Made by a program: the position numbers and the translations under genes. Below, in pieces: positions 28,623 through 37,616 of a stretch of DNA of 64,000 bases (its first letter is position 1; every line of letters starts with the position of its first letter). Under the pieces are notes generated by a model that saw only the letters and a list, made by a program, of their open reading frames with translations, searched no databases and had not been told where the DNA came from. Location of the stretch: the NCBI GenBank assembly GCA_030434245.1, contig JAUISX010000002.1, positions 186,001 to 250,000 of the forward strand, in the 5' to 3' direction. The DNA comes from Porphyromonadaceae bacterium W3.11. Lineage in GTDB: Bacteria; Bacteroidota; Bacteroidia; Bacteroidales; Porphyromonadaceae.

Positions 28623-30059
28623 GATACTGTCCCCAAAAAGTGTGTAAGTCCCAAGAATGTTATCTTTGAAAAGTTAAAAACAAAAGATAAACAAGAAGAT
28701 GAGACTTACACAAATGCAATTTAAGGAAATTCTATCAAACGTGATGACAGAGCCAAATGGAGTTGGTCGTTTAATGGAGTTAATCATCGAAATAGCGATG
28801 CAAGGGGAGAGGGAACTGTATAAAGAAGATAGTGGCGATGTGAGCAATGGATACCGCCCCCGTCGCATCTTTGCGAGTGGTAATATGCTAGAATTACGAG
28901 TACCCCGAACTCGACAGCAGGGCTTCATGCCCTTGATTTTAGGCGTTCTCAAAGATCAAGAGAAAGAGATGGGAGAACTAGCAGGTTATCTATATAGCTG
29001 CGGTAATACGATGGAGGATATCTCTGGAGTATTCGAGCGTTTGTATGGTAAACGTTATAGTACGAGTCAAATCAATCGTCTCTCCTTATCGACCCAAGAA
29101 GCAGTAGAAGAGTGGCGTCAAAGACGTCTACCGAGGACTTTAGAGGCACTTGTTATCGATGCTACATATCTTCCTGTACGGAGAGGAGAAAGTGTGAGCA
29201 AGGAGGCATTTTTTGTAGTGATGAGTTTAGATAGCGAAGGACGTCGAGACATCGTGGGTGTCTATAATAATCCAACAGAGGGAAGCGGCATCTGGGGCGA
29301 GTTTTTTGAGGATCTAAAAAGCCGAGGACTCGAAGAGGTAGGACTAATCATTTCAGACGGGTTGAATAACATTGAAGAGGTTGCACGTGAGCACTTTACA
29401 GAAGTGGAAGTCCAGCTCTGCACGGTGCATCTACAGCGAGAAATAACTCGAAAGATACGCCCTCGAGATAAGTCAGCCATCGCAAGTGATCTACAGGAGG
29501 TCTTTAGTAAAGACGGCTCAAGAAGCTCACCTTTAGATGGCCTAGAGAGCTTTAAAAACTTTGCGTTCAGATGGCGTAAGAGCTATCCTTTTCTCACAAA
29601 AATAGCTAACGGTCAGAGGATAGAGTATTACTTCACATACCTAAAATACGACGTCAGTGTTCGCAAGTACATTCATAGTACTAACTGGATAGAACGCTTC
29701 AATAGACAGGTAAAGAAAGGGGCTCGATATAAATGTGCATTACCTAGCGTAGAATCCGCTCTACACTTGATAGGTAGTATTGCAATCAATGCAAACTATC
29801 TGAAGAAAAGAATAGGAGATCTAACTCTTGGACTTAGGAAGAACAATGAAAAGTAAATAACAACAATGTGCTTTATTTTCCAACACAAAGATATCAACCT
29901 AAAAGAATACGGCAAGGCGGTGTCTCCGCGGTGCTACGACAGCCTTGCCTTAATTCTTTATTGGTCTATCTTTAATGTTTATGGAAAACAAAGCGAAAAA
30001 ATATGTAGGTTTGCTTTTCAGAGACGCATTCTGCCGTACACACTTTTGGGGACACTACC
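28623..30059 (+). mobile_element. IS256-family insertion sequence, copy 2, with 8-bp target duplication
   Basis: 1437 bp, with the same ends as copy 1. It is flanked by a perfect 8-bp direct repeat TATTTAAT at 28615-28622 and 30060-30067, the expected IS256 target duplication, so this is a clean transposition product. The near identity to copy 1 (about two substitutions seen) implies recent spread. It lies between the TonB receptor promoter and the M16 peptidase terminator and disrupts no gene. Confidence 0.95.
28699..29856 (+). CDS. IS256-family (mutator-type) transposase
   Basis: 385 residues, identical to the copy-1 protein except Pro instead of Ser at residue 54. The DDE residues (VIDATYLP, IISDGLNNIE, TNWIERFNRQ) and the CxxH motif are intact, so it should be functional. 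Confidence 0.95.
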   Translation: MRLTQMQFKEILSNVMTEPNGVGRLMELIIEIAMQGERELYKEDSGDVSNGYRPRRIFASGNMLELRVPRTRQQGFMPLILGVLKDQEKEMGELAGYLYSCGNTMEDISGVFERLYGKRYSTSQINRLSLSTQEAVEEWRQRRLPRTLEALVIDATYLPVRRGESVSKEAFFVVMSLDSEGRRDIVGVYNNPTEGSGIWGEFFEDLKSRGLEEVGLIISDGLNNIEEVAREHFTEVEVQLCTVHLQREITRKIRPRDKSAIASDLQEVFSKDGSRSSPLDGLESFKNFAFRWRKSYPFLTKIANGQRIEYYFTYLKYDVSVRKYIHSTNWIERFNRQVKKGARYKCALPSVESALHLIGSIAINANYLKKRIGDLTLGLRKNNEK

Positions 30060-30169
30060 TATTTAATTTAAACTATCAGCAGTATCGCTTATTGTTTACA
30101 AGCATGGCAATTAATGCGTGATTACTAACCCTTGCAACCTTGACGATACTTCATAGTCCTGGTTGTATA

Positions 30170-30207
30170 AAAAGGCGAGGCATAGATACTGATGATCCAT
30201 GCCTCGC
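30170..30207 (-). terminator. Terminator of the M16 peptidase gene
   Basis: GCGAGGCAT (30175-30183) pairs with ATGCCTCGC (30199-30207). On the minus strand the stem is followed by CTTTTTATAC, giving a rho-independent terminator about 50 bp beyond the gene. Confidence 0.85.
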
Positions 30208-30257
30208 TTATTATTATCCTTACTAAAGGATGTAACTATAATCAGATTCTACTGATT

Positions 30258-33119
30258 TTAGTCTTCAGTTTTATTGGTCTTAGCCACCATTTCTAGATAT
30301 TTACCATTCTCAAGGAGTTCACCAAGATAATCTTGAATATCCTTAATAGTAATGCTCTTAAGAACCTTTAGGTAATCAGTGTGGAAGTCATTATCGTAGA
30401 AATATTTATCTACAATCACGCCACTCCAGTAGTAATTTTCTTCAAGGTTTTGAGCATGTTTCTTTTCGTAGTTAAGAATGGTCTTATTGAAATACTCAGT
30501 GATGTCAATTTCACCAGCTGCAACCTTTTTAAGTTCTTCTTTGATCTTATTATTCAGCTTGTCTGTAGAGTTTGGATCCGTTTTGAAATTGATCAATAGT
30601 GTTTCTTCGCCCCTTGGAGCAATATTTACACTACCTTGAGTACCTACTCCGTAAGTACCACCTTCTTCTTCACGAATACTCTTGAAGTATTGTTGGCTTA
30701 GCACATCTGAAAGGATAGACATCTTAAGGTCTCTTTCCAATGTGTATTCACCATCCTTCACTAAAATATCTAGTACAAATGCTGTAGGGGTATCAGCGTC
30801 AAAGGTAAAATGCTTCATTTCACCAGACCTACTGATTTTCTTCGCCATATTACTATTATCTGGCTCCTTGCTGTAAGTAGAAGGAAGACCACCAATATAA
30901 CGCTCTACTAATGGAGTGATAGAATCAATATCAAAGCTACCTACGATAAAGAAGGTAAAGTCTGATGCATCTGCAAAACGTTCGTTGTTAGCTCTAAAGA
31001 CGTTGTCATAGTTGATGTTAGCAAGATCTTCAGGAGTAATAGCTTTTCTCAGCTCATCATTAGGGTAAAGTAGTTGAGGGATAGAGTCCTGTAGGACTGT
31101 TGCAAGAGGGTTACTCTTTGCAGCCTCAAGCATTGCTTTCATCTTCTGAACGTTAGCAGAGAACGCTGCGTCATCCTTACGATTATCTGTCATGTTAAGG
31201 TACATCAGCTGGAACATGGTTTCGACATCCTTGTCCGAGCTACTTGCACTAATACGTTCACCGAATTCAGAGACAGATGTATTTACAGATACTGTCTTAC
31301 CAGCAAGCACTTTATTAAGAGCAGTCTCATCATAATCAGCAACACCACCGACGGTAGCAAATCCGTTACTGATAGCTTTTTTATCTATTGTAGGGATATC
31401 AGATAGGTTGTAACCACCATAGCTACGTGCTGTTAGGCGAATATCATTCTTCTTATATGTAGTAGGGAGTAGATATACGGTAGCTCCATTAGAAAGAGCC
31501 AGACGAGTTACACCAAATTGTAAATCTTTTTCGATTGAAAGGGTCTCTCCAGGTTCTGGAAGAGCATCCTCAGACATAAGTTCAAGACCAGCAAATTCAT
31601 CTACATAAGGCTCTACTTCTTGTTCTAGAGCTTGGTTGTACTTCGCTAGTAGTTCTTCGCTTGTTGGATACTCTAAACCTTCTTTCTCAACACCCATTAG
31701 GTAGATGACAAAGTTCTTAGAAGAAAGAGCCTGGCTAATCAATTGGTTAATAGCTTCAATAGTGATGCTTGGTGCAACCTGACTAAGTACAGCATACTCC
31801 ATGTCTATACCTGGAATATAACCACCAGAAGTAAAGTAATTACCATACTCCATAGCGTATTGAGTATTGGTAATATTATCCTTACTGGTCATCTTATTTT
31901 CATAAGTGTTTAGAATCTCAGTGCGTGTACGATCATATTCTGCAGCAGTAAAACCGTAGTCACGTACTCTCTTCATTTCAGCAACAAGTGCATTAAGAGC
32001 CTCTTCGTAACGTCCTTCATGTGCGATAGCACCAAAGTCAAAGGCATCTTCTGTCTGAGTTAGGCCGAATAGTGGTCCTGTACTTAAGTACGCTTGAACG
32101 AAAGGTGCATCTGGCTTCTGCGTAATTTCTTGGATTCTGCCATCGAACATTTGGCTGATAGCATTATAGATATAGTCCATGGTAAGACCCATTGCTGAGG
32201 CTTTGAGCTCACGTGGCATAGCATCACTTGAGAAGCTAAAGCTGATTTGAGTCCCCTGAAGTTCTGGATCAGTAACGATGATGCTCAATGGAGCCTCGCG
32301 ATCTGGAATCTCTTCGTACACACGCTCTGCTGGATTAACTGGAGCAGGTACATCAGCGTATAGGCTCTTGATCTTATTTTCGACGTAATCAACATCGATA
32401 TCCCCAACAATGATTAGACCTTGTAGGTCTGGGCGGTACCACTTGTGGTAGTAATCACGGATTTCTTTGTATGTGAAGTTTCTCACTACGTCCATGCTAC
32501 CGATTGGTAAGCGTTTACCATAGTTAAGTCCTGGGAACATCTCTTTGAGTAGTTTGGTGAATGCTCTCATGCTACCAGAATCACCTTGACGCCACTCATT
32601 TTCAATGACACCACGCTCATTATCTATCTCTTCATCAAGCAGAGCGATACCATCACTCCAGTCACGAAGGATAAGTAAGCATGAGTCCACAACTCCATTA
32701 CCATTAGATACAGGAGCATCCTTTATGGTGTACATGGTTTCATCAAATGAGGTATAAGCATTTAGCTCAGCACCAAACTTAACACCGATGCTTTCTAGGT
32801 AGTTGATTAGTTCTTTGCCTTCATAGTTTTTAGTCCCATTAAAGGCCATGTGTTCTAGGAAGTGGGCAAGACCTGATTGGCTATCCTCCTCCTGCATAGA
32901 GCCAACTTTCTGTGCAATATAGAAATTGGCACGTCCCTTTGGTTGCTCATTATGGCGAATAATGTAGGTTAGTCCGTTAGGTAGTTTGCCTACACGAACA
33001 GCTGGATCGATAGGAAGTGGAGGCACTTGTTGGCCAGCTTCCTGTGCGTAAGCCATTGAGCTTGTAGCAAATAGTGCTACAAGAAAGGCTCCAAGCCAAA
33101 GTTTAATTTTTTTTGTCAT
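30258..33119 (-). CDS. M16-family zinc metalloprotease (PqqL-like), secreted
   Basis: 953 residues. The signal peptide ends in SSMAYAQ. The inverted zinc motif HxxEH is present as HFLEH at residues 86-90, with the distal Glu expected in IDNERGVIENEW. Four M16 modules can be followed (two active-like and two inactive halves, for example around RDYYHKWYRPDLQGLIIVGDID and near residue 700, NNERFADASDFTFFIVGSFD). It probably acts in the periplasm on peptides or small proteins. It is monocistronic, with its own promoter and terminator. Confidence 0.92.
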   Translation of the reverse strand: MTKKIKLWLGAFLVALFATSSMAYAQEAGQQVPPLPIDPAVRVGKLPNGLTYIIRHNEQPKGRANFYIAQKVGSMQEEDSQSGLAHFLEHMAFNGTKNYEGKELINYLESIGVKFGAELNAYTSFDETMYTIKDAPVSNGNGVVDSCLLILRDWSDGIALLDEEIDNERGVIENEWRQGDSGSMRAFTKLLKEMFPGLNYGKRLPIGSMDVVRNFTYKEIRDYYHKWYRPDLQGLIIVGDIDVDYVENKIKSLYADVPAPVNPAERVYEEIPDREAPLSIIVTDPELQGTQISFSFSSDAMPRELKASAMGLTMDYIYNAISQMFDGRIQEITQKPDAPFVQAYLSTGPLFGLTQTEDAFDFGAIAHEGRYEEALNALVAEMKRVRDYGFTAAEYDRTRTEILNTYENKMTSKDNITNTQYAMEYGNYFTSGGYIPGIDMEYAVLSQVAPSITIEAINQLISQALSSKNFVIYLMGVEKEGLEYPTSEELLAKYNQALEQEVEPYVDEFAGLELMSEDALPEPGETLSIEKDLQFGVTRLALSNGATVYLLPTTYKKNDIRLTARSYGGYNLSDIPTIDKKAISNGFATVGGVADYDETALNKVLAGKTVSVNTSVSEFGERISASSSDKDVETMFQLMYLNMTDNRKDDAAFSANVQKMKAMLEAAKSNPLATVLQDSIPQLLYPNDELRKAITPEDLANINYDNVFRANNERFADASDFTFFIVGSFDIDSITPLVERYIGGLPSTYSKEPDNSNMAKKISRSGEMKHFTFDADTPTAFVLDILVKDGEYTLERDLKMSILSDVLSQQYFKSIREEEGGTYGVGTQGSVNIAPRGEETLLINFKTDPNSTDKLNNKIKEELKKVAAGEIDITEYFNKTILNYEKKHAQNLEENYYWSGVIVDKYFYDNDFHTDYLKVLKSITIKDIQDYLGELLENGKYLEMVAKTNKTED

Positions 33120-33225
33120 CTTGATTTAATGTCGATAATATTAGTAATTATGTTCTCTTAGTTCCTTGTGGGAGGTTATCAAAAGTAGATATAAAATATT
33201 GTCATACAACACCTACTAATGACTA

Positions 33226-33258
33226 CAAATGTAAGAAAAAAATAATTGACAATCAACA
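33226..33258 (-). promoter_or_regulatory. Promoter of the M16 peptidase gene
   Basis: On the minus strand GTTG (33258-33255) and TACATTTG (33233-33226) are separated by 21 bp, a good match to the Bacteroidetes consensus. It lies about 105 bp before the ATG. Confidence 0.6.
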
Positions 33259-33445
33259 TAGTTCACATTAAATGTCAATTAATATCTATTCAATTCAGCT
33301 TTGTTTTATTCATTTCAGGAAATATAAGAAGATGAATAAATGAAAAAATTATATCTATTTATTGGTGTATGGTAAAGCTTTGCACTTTTTTAATTAGATT
33401 TGTGGGTATCTCTGCATGAGTGTGCCTAATTTTGGGGATGATGAT

Positions 33446-34579
33446 ATGAATAACAGCGGAAGATTTTTTTTGGATAATTTTGTTAAATACGATTCTTTAC
33501 TAAGACCTACCATTGGGTTATTGCTTTGTGCCGTTATGGCTTTACTGCCATTGAAAGCACAGAAAGCGGAAGTGTATAATGTACACCTAATGCCTGATAA
33601 TAGCGTCGTATATGCTTTGCCTATTACTAAGATCTATATTCAAGTTAGTTTTGATGCCATAGACGAGTCGCCAGGCGATTTGGCTTTATATGCTCAGCGC
33701 TATCTTGGGGTGAACAATGCGATACTCAAACCCAGCATGAGATATAAGTTGAAAGGTGTAAGAGTGGGTTCTTATGGTGTTCCAGATGAGCAGTTACGTT
33801 TCTCTGTGAAGTTTGGACGGAGGCATGATGCCACTAACGTTACTTTGAGCCCAGATGGATTACTTCTGGGAATTAACTCTCCAGAGGCAGAGGTTGAGCC
33901 TTTTCCAGAGGATAAGATTACTCATCCCGATCCCGAGAATAGGGTAGGTGAGTTGGGCGTCCTACCACCTGAGTATATTCAAGCAACCACAATAGCCAAA
34001 AAGGCAGAAATTGCAGCTAATGAGATCTATCGATTAAGAGAGAGTCGTACCAGCATCATTAGTGGCCAGAGTGAGCAGCCATTTACGGATGGAAAAGGAA
34101 TGGAGCTGGCCATAAATCGATTGGATGAAGCTGAGAGGGTTTTGGCAGAGCACTTTATTGGCAAAAGAGAAATCACGGCTATTGAAAAAGTCATCAGTGA
34201 GGTTGATATCTCGCAGGAAGGAAAGTTTGTTGTCTTCAGATTTAGTGAGCACGACGGACTATTGCCAGCTGATGATCTTAGGGGAGAACCGATCTATCTT
34301 GATATTAAAATTGACGAGCAAGCTCCAGAGCTCGATGAAAAGGAGCAGAAGAAGCTTGAGAGACATCTCCGGAATGGGATTGTATTCAGAGTGCCTGGAT
34401 TAGTGCAAGCGTCTTTGATTTGGCAAGGTAATGTTATCACTTCTACGAAGATGGCTGTAGCTCAGCTCGGAACTCTTGAGGTACTTGAATCTTCACTTTT
34501 TACATCGAAGACACCGACTACTTTCATAGAGTTTTATAGCAGTACTGGAGCTATTAAACGTGTGAGGAATGATGAATAG
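33446..34579 (+). CDS. DUF4831-like exported protein
   Basis: 377 residues from ATG 33446; ATG 33416 would add ten residues but would lie only about 8 bases after the start predicted from a -7 box TAGATTTG at 33395-33402. A hydrophobic stretch (PTIGLLLCAVMALLPLKAQ) is the probable signal. The opening VYALPITKIYIQVSF and the later REITAIEKV and GIVFRVPGLVQASLIWQG fit the Bacteroidetes family DUF4831, whose role is unknown. It precedes the peptide transporter by 80 bp and may share its transcript. Confidence 0.7.
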   Translation: MNNSGRFFLDNFVKYDSLLRPTIGLLLCAVMALLPLKAQKAEVYNVHLMPDNSVVYALPITKIYIQVSFDAIDESPGDLALYAQRYLGVNNAILKPSMRYKLKGVRVGSYGVPDEQLRFSVKFGRRHDATNVTLSPDGLLLGINSPEAEVEPFPEDKITHPDPENRVGELGVLPPEYIQATTIAKKAEIAANEIYRLRESRTSIISGQSEQPFTDGKGMELAINRLDEAERVLAEHFIGKREITAIEKVISEVDISQEGKFVVFRFSEHDGLLPADDLRGEPIYLDIKIDEQAPELDEKEQKKLERHLRNGIVFRVPGLVQASLIWQGNVITSTKMAVAQLGTLEVLESSLFTSKTPTTFIEFYSSTGAIKRVRNDE

Positions 34580-34659
34580 CATTATCGGGAGAGAGGGAAA
34601 TAAAGATGATTATTCTAATTAATGTATAACTAAATAATGATTTAAAACTTAATGTTTTT

Positions 34660-36249
34660 ATGGCAACAAAAGAAAAGGTGAAACACCCGAAAGGCTTGAT
34701 CATGGCCGCCTTATCAAATATGGGCGAGCGATTTGGCTTCTACACGATGATGGCTATCCTTGTGCTCTTCTTGAGTGCAAAGTTTGGTCTGAGTGAAACC
34801 GAAGCAGGTCTGATTTATAGTGTTTTCTATTTCAGTATCTATGCTCTAGCGATGATTGGTGGTATCGTAGCAGATAGGACCAATAACTTTAAGGGTACTA
34901 TTATGATAGGGCTTATCATGATGGCGGTAGGTTATGTGCTTCTTGCGATTCCTACAGAAGTTACAGCATCAAACAGGACACTCTTATTGGTATTTACATG
35001 CCTTGGATTGTTTGTTATTGCTCTTGGTAATGGTTTCTTCAAGGGAAATCTACAGGCTCTTGTAGGGCAGATGTATGACCGTGGAGGATATTCTAACGAA
35101 GCACGTGATGCTGGTTTTTCCATCTTCTACATGTTCATTAACGTAGGTGCTGTGATTGCACCATGGATTGCTCCAGCCATTCGTAGCTGGTGGTTAAGAA
35201 TTCATGATTTTGCATACAATGCTGATTTGCCTGAATTATGCCACATGCATCTAAATGGTGAGAGTATGAGTGCGAGTCAGTCTGAAATCTTCTCTCGCCT
35301 TGCAAGTGAAGTATCTCTATCTGGTTCTGTAGCAACTGAAGGGTTGACACAATTTGCTAGGGAATATCTAAATCTATTTAATACAGGTTTCCACTATTCA
35401 TTTGCAATCGCTGTATTTGCAATGCTTATATCATTGGTTATTTTTATTACCAATAAGAAGAAATTCCCTAATCCAATTGATACTGCCGTTACAAATAATA
35501 ATAATGGTGATAACTCTAATGTAGTGCAAGATATGCCTGCAGAGGAAGTTCGTCAGAGACTGATTGCTCTATTTGCAGTGTTTGCTGTTGTGATCTTCTT
35601 CTGGTTCTCATTCCACCAAAATGGTCTGACACTAACCTATTTTGCTCGTGACTTTATTAACTTGGATTACTTCAGTAATTTCAAGCTTAACCCTGAAATG
35701 TTCCAGAGTGCTAATCCATTTTTTGTAGTCTTCCTGACTCCACTTGTTGTTGGTTTCTTTGGACTCTTTGCAAAGCGAGGTAAGGCTGTGACTACACCTA
35801 CTAAGATTGCTATCGGTATGGGACTTGCTGCATTAGCATATGTGGTAATGACTCTTGTTTCAATGGATCTTCCTACACTTAACGAAGCTAAGGAAATGGG
35901 TCGTACTGCTATGGCAGAACAAGGCTTACTACTCAGCCCATGGATTTTGGTTTTAGTATATCTAATCCTTACCATTGCAGAGTTGTGTATCAGTCCGCTA
36001 GGTCTGTCGTTCGTTTCTCAGGTAGCACCTCCTAAGATGCAAGGTATCATGCAAGGGGCTTGGTTGATGGCAACTGCTCTTGGTAACCTATTGCTCGTCT
36101 TTGGTGCTAAGCTATATAGCTCTATCGCTATTGCTGGGACATGGATGGTCTTTGTCGGCGTATGTTTGATCGCTATGCTTATTATGATCAGTATGCTTGG
36201 TTGGCTTAACCGTGTTACTGGACAGGATAACAGCGCTGCCAAGGCTTAA
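34660..36249 (+). CDS. POT/PTR2-family proton-dependent oligopeptide transporter
   Basis: 529 residues, inner membrane, 12-14 hydrophobic helices. The family signature NMGERFGFYTMMAIL (ExxERFxYY type, residues about 16-30) and the later FxxxFYxxxNxGA-type FSIFYMFINVGAVIAPWI are clear, with a long loop after helix 6 (PADLPELCHMH region). It imports di- and tripeptides with protons, which suits a peptide-fermenting organism. The 102-residue gene follows after 14 bp. Confidence 0.92.
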   Translation: MATKEKVKHPKGLIMAALSNMGERFGFYTMMAILVLFLSAKFGLSETEAGLIYSVFYFSIYALAMIGGIVADRTNNFKGTIMIGLIMMAVGYVLLAIPTEVTASNRTLLLVFTCLGLFVIALGNGFFKGNLQALVGQMYDRGGYSNEARDAGFSIFYMFINVGAVIAPWIAPAIRSWWLRIHDFAYNADLPELCHMHLNGESMSASQSEIFSRLASEVSLSGSVATEGLTQFAREYLNLFNTGFHYSFAIAVFAMLISLVIFITNKKKFPNPIDTAVTNNNNGDNSNVVQDMPAEEVRQRLIALFAVFAVVIFFWFSFHQNGLTLTYFARDFINLDYFSNFKLNPEMFQSANPFFVVFLTPLVVGFFGLFAKRGKAVTTPTKIAIGMGLAALAYVVMTLVSMDLPTLNEAKEMGRTAMAEQGLLLSPWILVLVYLILTIAELCISPLGLSFVSQVAPPKMQGIMQGAWLMATALGNLLLVFGAKLYSSIAIAGTWMVFVGVCLIAMLIMISMLGWLNRVTGQDNSAAKA

Positions 36250-36263
36250 TTTGAATAGAACTA

Positions 36264-36572
36264 ATGAAGCAGAGAGAGTGGCATAATAATCCTAAGCGTA
36301 TTCGCTTTGTTCGCTGGAGCCGTAATGCGGCAGCTGCGTTTCATAGCGTAAAGCTTGTGGTTAACATTGGCCGATTAAAGGCTAATGTGCAAGAACGTAT
36401 AGCACCTAAAGCTAGCTCCTTGATGACCATGCTCTCTTACGTTTACAACGACGACTTTGTAGGTGGTGATAGAGATAAAGAATTTCTGAGAGAGGAAGAT
36501 TCACTCGATGATTTTCTGTATCTATTGATTAAGCCTACGAGAGTCCTTGATGTAAATAATGCTTATAATTAG
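36264..36572 (+). CDS. Small conserved-looking hypothetical protein
   Basis: 102 residues, no signal or membrane segment. The N-terminal half is basic and tryptophan-rich (KQREWHNNPKRIRFVRWSRN) and the C-terminal half is acidic (DDFVGGDRDKEFLREEDSLD). It follows the POT gene by 14 bp and is closed by a terminator, which argues for a real gene. Function unknown. Confidence 0.6.
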   Translation: MKQREWHNNPKRIRFVRWSRNAAAAFHSVKLVVNIGRLKANVQERIAPKASSLMTMLSYVYNDDFVGGDRDKEFLREEDSLDDFLYLLIKPTRVLDVNNAYN

Positions 36573-36587
36573 ACACTAATATTTATT

Positions 36588-36627
36588 AGGTGCCTAGATC
36601 CACTATAGGGTCTGGGCACCTTTTTTT
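36588..36627 (+). terminator. Terminator immediately before bioB
   Basis: AGGTGCCTAGATCC (36588-36601) pairs with GGTCTGGGCACCT (36609-36621, imperfect) and is followed by T7. The bioB ATG begins only 8 bp after the T-tract, so the element could also act as an attenuator of the biotin operon. Confidence 0.8.
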
Positions 36628-36635
36628 GTTATCGG

Positions 36636-37616
36636 ATGAATATTGCAGATAAAATAATAGGGGGATACAGAATAAACGATATTGATGAACTTCTTAGCAT
36701 TGTAGAGCAAACACCAAGAGAAGAGCTATACGAGGTAACGCATAGAATTACTCGTGAACTCTCTGGAAATGGATTTGACACTTGCTCCATTATCAATGTT
36801 AAGAGTGGTTTATGCAGTGAGGATTGTAAGTGGTGTGCACAGAGCGGCCATTTTAATACTCATTGTGAGACATATGATGCCCTACCGCCTGAGCAAGTAT
36901 TGCCTCTAGCTAAGCATAATTATGAATTGGGGATAAAACGTTTTAGCTTGGTGGCTAGTGGCAGACGACCTACCAAAAAAGAGGAGGAAGATTATGTCGA
37001 GACGTATGAGAGACTCCGAGGGGAATTGCCCAATATGCATTTGTGTGCTTCTCTCGGTTTGGCAAAGAAGGAGACCTTAGCAGCTCTTTATGAAGCTGGA
37101 TGTACCACCTACCACTGTAATATGGAGAGTGCACCTAGTTTCTTTCCTACCCTATGTAGTACACATACGCAAAAGCAAAAAGAGGAGACCCTACAAGCTG
37201 CTAGTGAAGTCGGCATGCGTCGCTGTAGTGGCGGTATTATAGGGATGGGTGAGTCTAGAAGACAGCGTGCCGAGCTGGCACTCTATCTTCATAGTTTAGA
37301 GATAGAGAGCATCCCTATCAATATCCTTCATCCAATACCTGGGACTCCTTTGGGCAATGAGATACCTATGGATTTTGACGAAGTGTTACTCTCCATTTGC
37401 ATCTTTCGTTTGGCCAATCCTACCGCATTCTTGAGATTCAGTGGCGGTCGAGCACAATTGACTGAAGAGGTGCAGAAAAAGGCACTATATATCGGTATCA
37501 ATTCTGCGATTACGGGGGGGCTATTGACGACCACTGCCTCTGTGACCGAACGTGATATGGTGCTATTTAAGGAAATGGATTACGATACAAAGAAAGAAAC
37601 TGATTGGGAGAGATGA
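36636..37616 (+). CDS. bioB: Biotin synthase
   Basis: 326 residues. Radical SAM enzyme that inserts sulphur into dethiobiotin. The SAM cluster motif is CSEDCKWC, with Cys60, Cys64 and Cys67; the following AQSGH and later YHCNMESAPSFFP, GIIGMGESRRQRAEL and LRFSGGRAQLTEE are BioB signatures, including the arginine that binds the second cluster. It is the first gene of bioBAFGCD. Its reading frame ends inside the start of bioA. Confidence 0.96.
   Translation: MNIADKIIGGYRINDIDELLSIVEQTPREELYEVTHRITRELSGNGFDTCSIINVKSGLCSEDCKWCAQSGHFNTHCETYDALPPEQVLPLAKHNYELGIKRFSLVASGRRPTKKEEEDYVETYERLRGELPNMHLCASLGLAKKETLAALYEAGCTTYHCNMESAPSFFPTLCSTHTQKQKEETLQAASEVGMRRCSGGIIGMGESRRQRAELALYLHSLEIESIPINILHPIPGTPLGNEIPMDFDEVLLSICIFRLANPTAFLRFSGGRAQLTEEVQKKALYIGINSAITGGLLTTTASVTERDMVLFKEMDYDTKKETDWER

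Noticed and set aside
28456-28647. 63-codon plus frame running into IS256 copy 2
   Set aside because: It spans the insertion junction and has no recognisable content.
9194-30059. Composite transposon formed by the two IS256 copies
   Set aside because: The interior is ordinary core genes (polA, mutS, gpmA, aspC), and the outer flanks do not form a target duplication.
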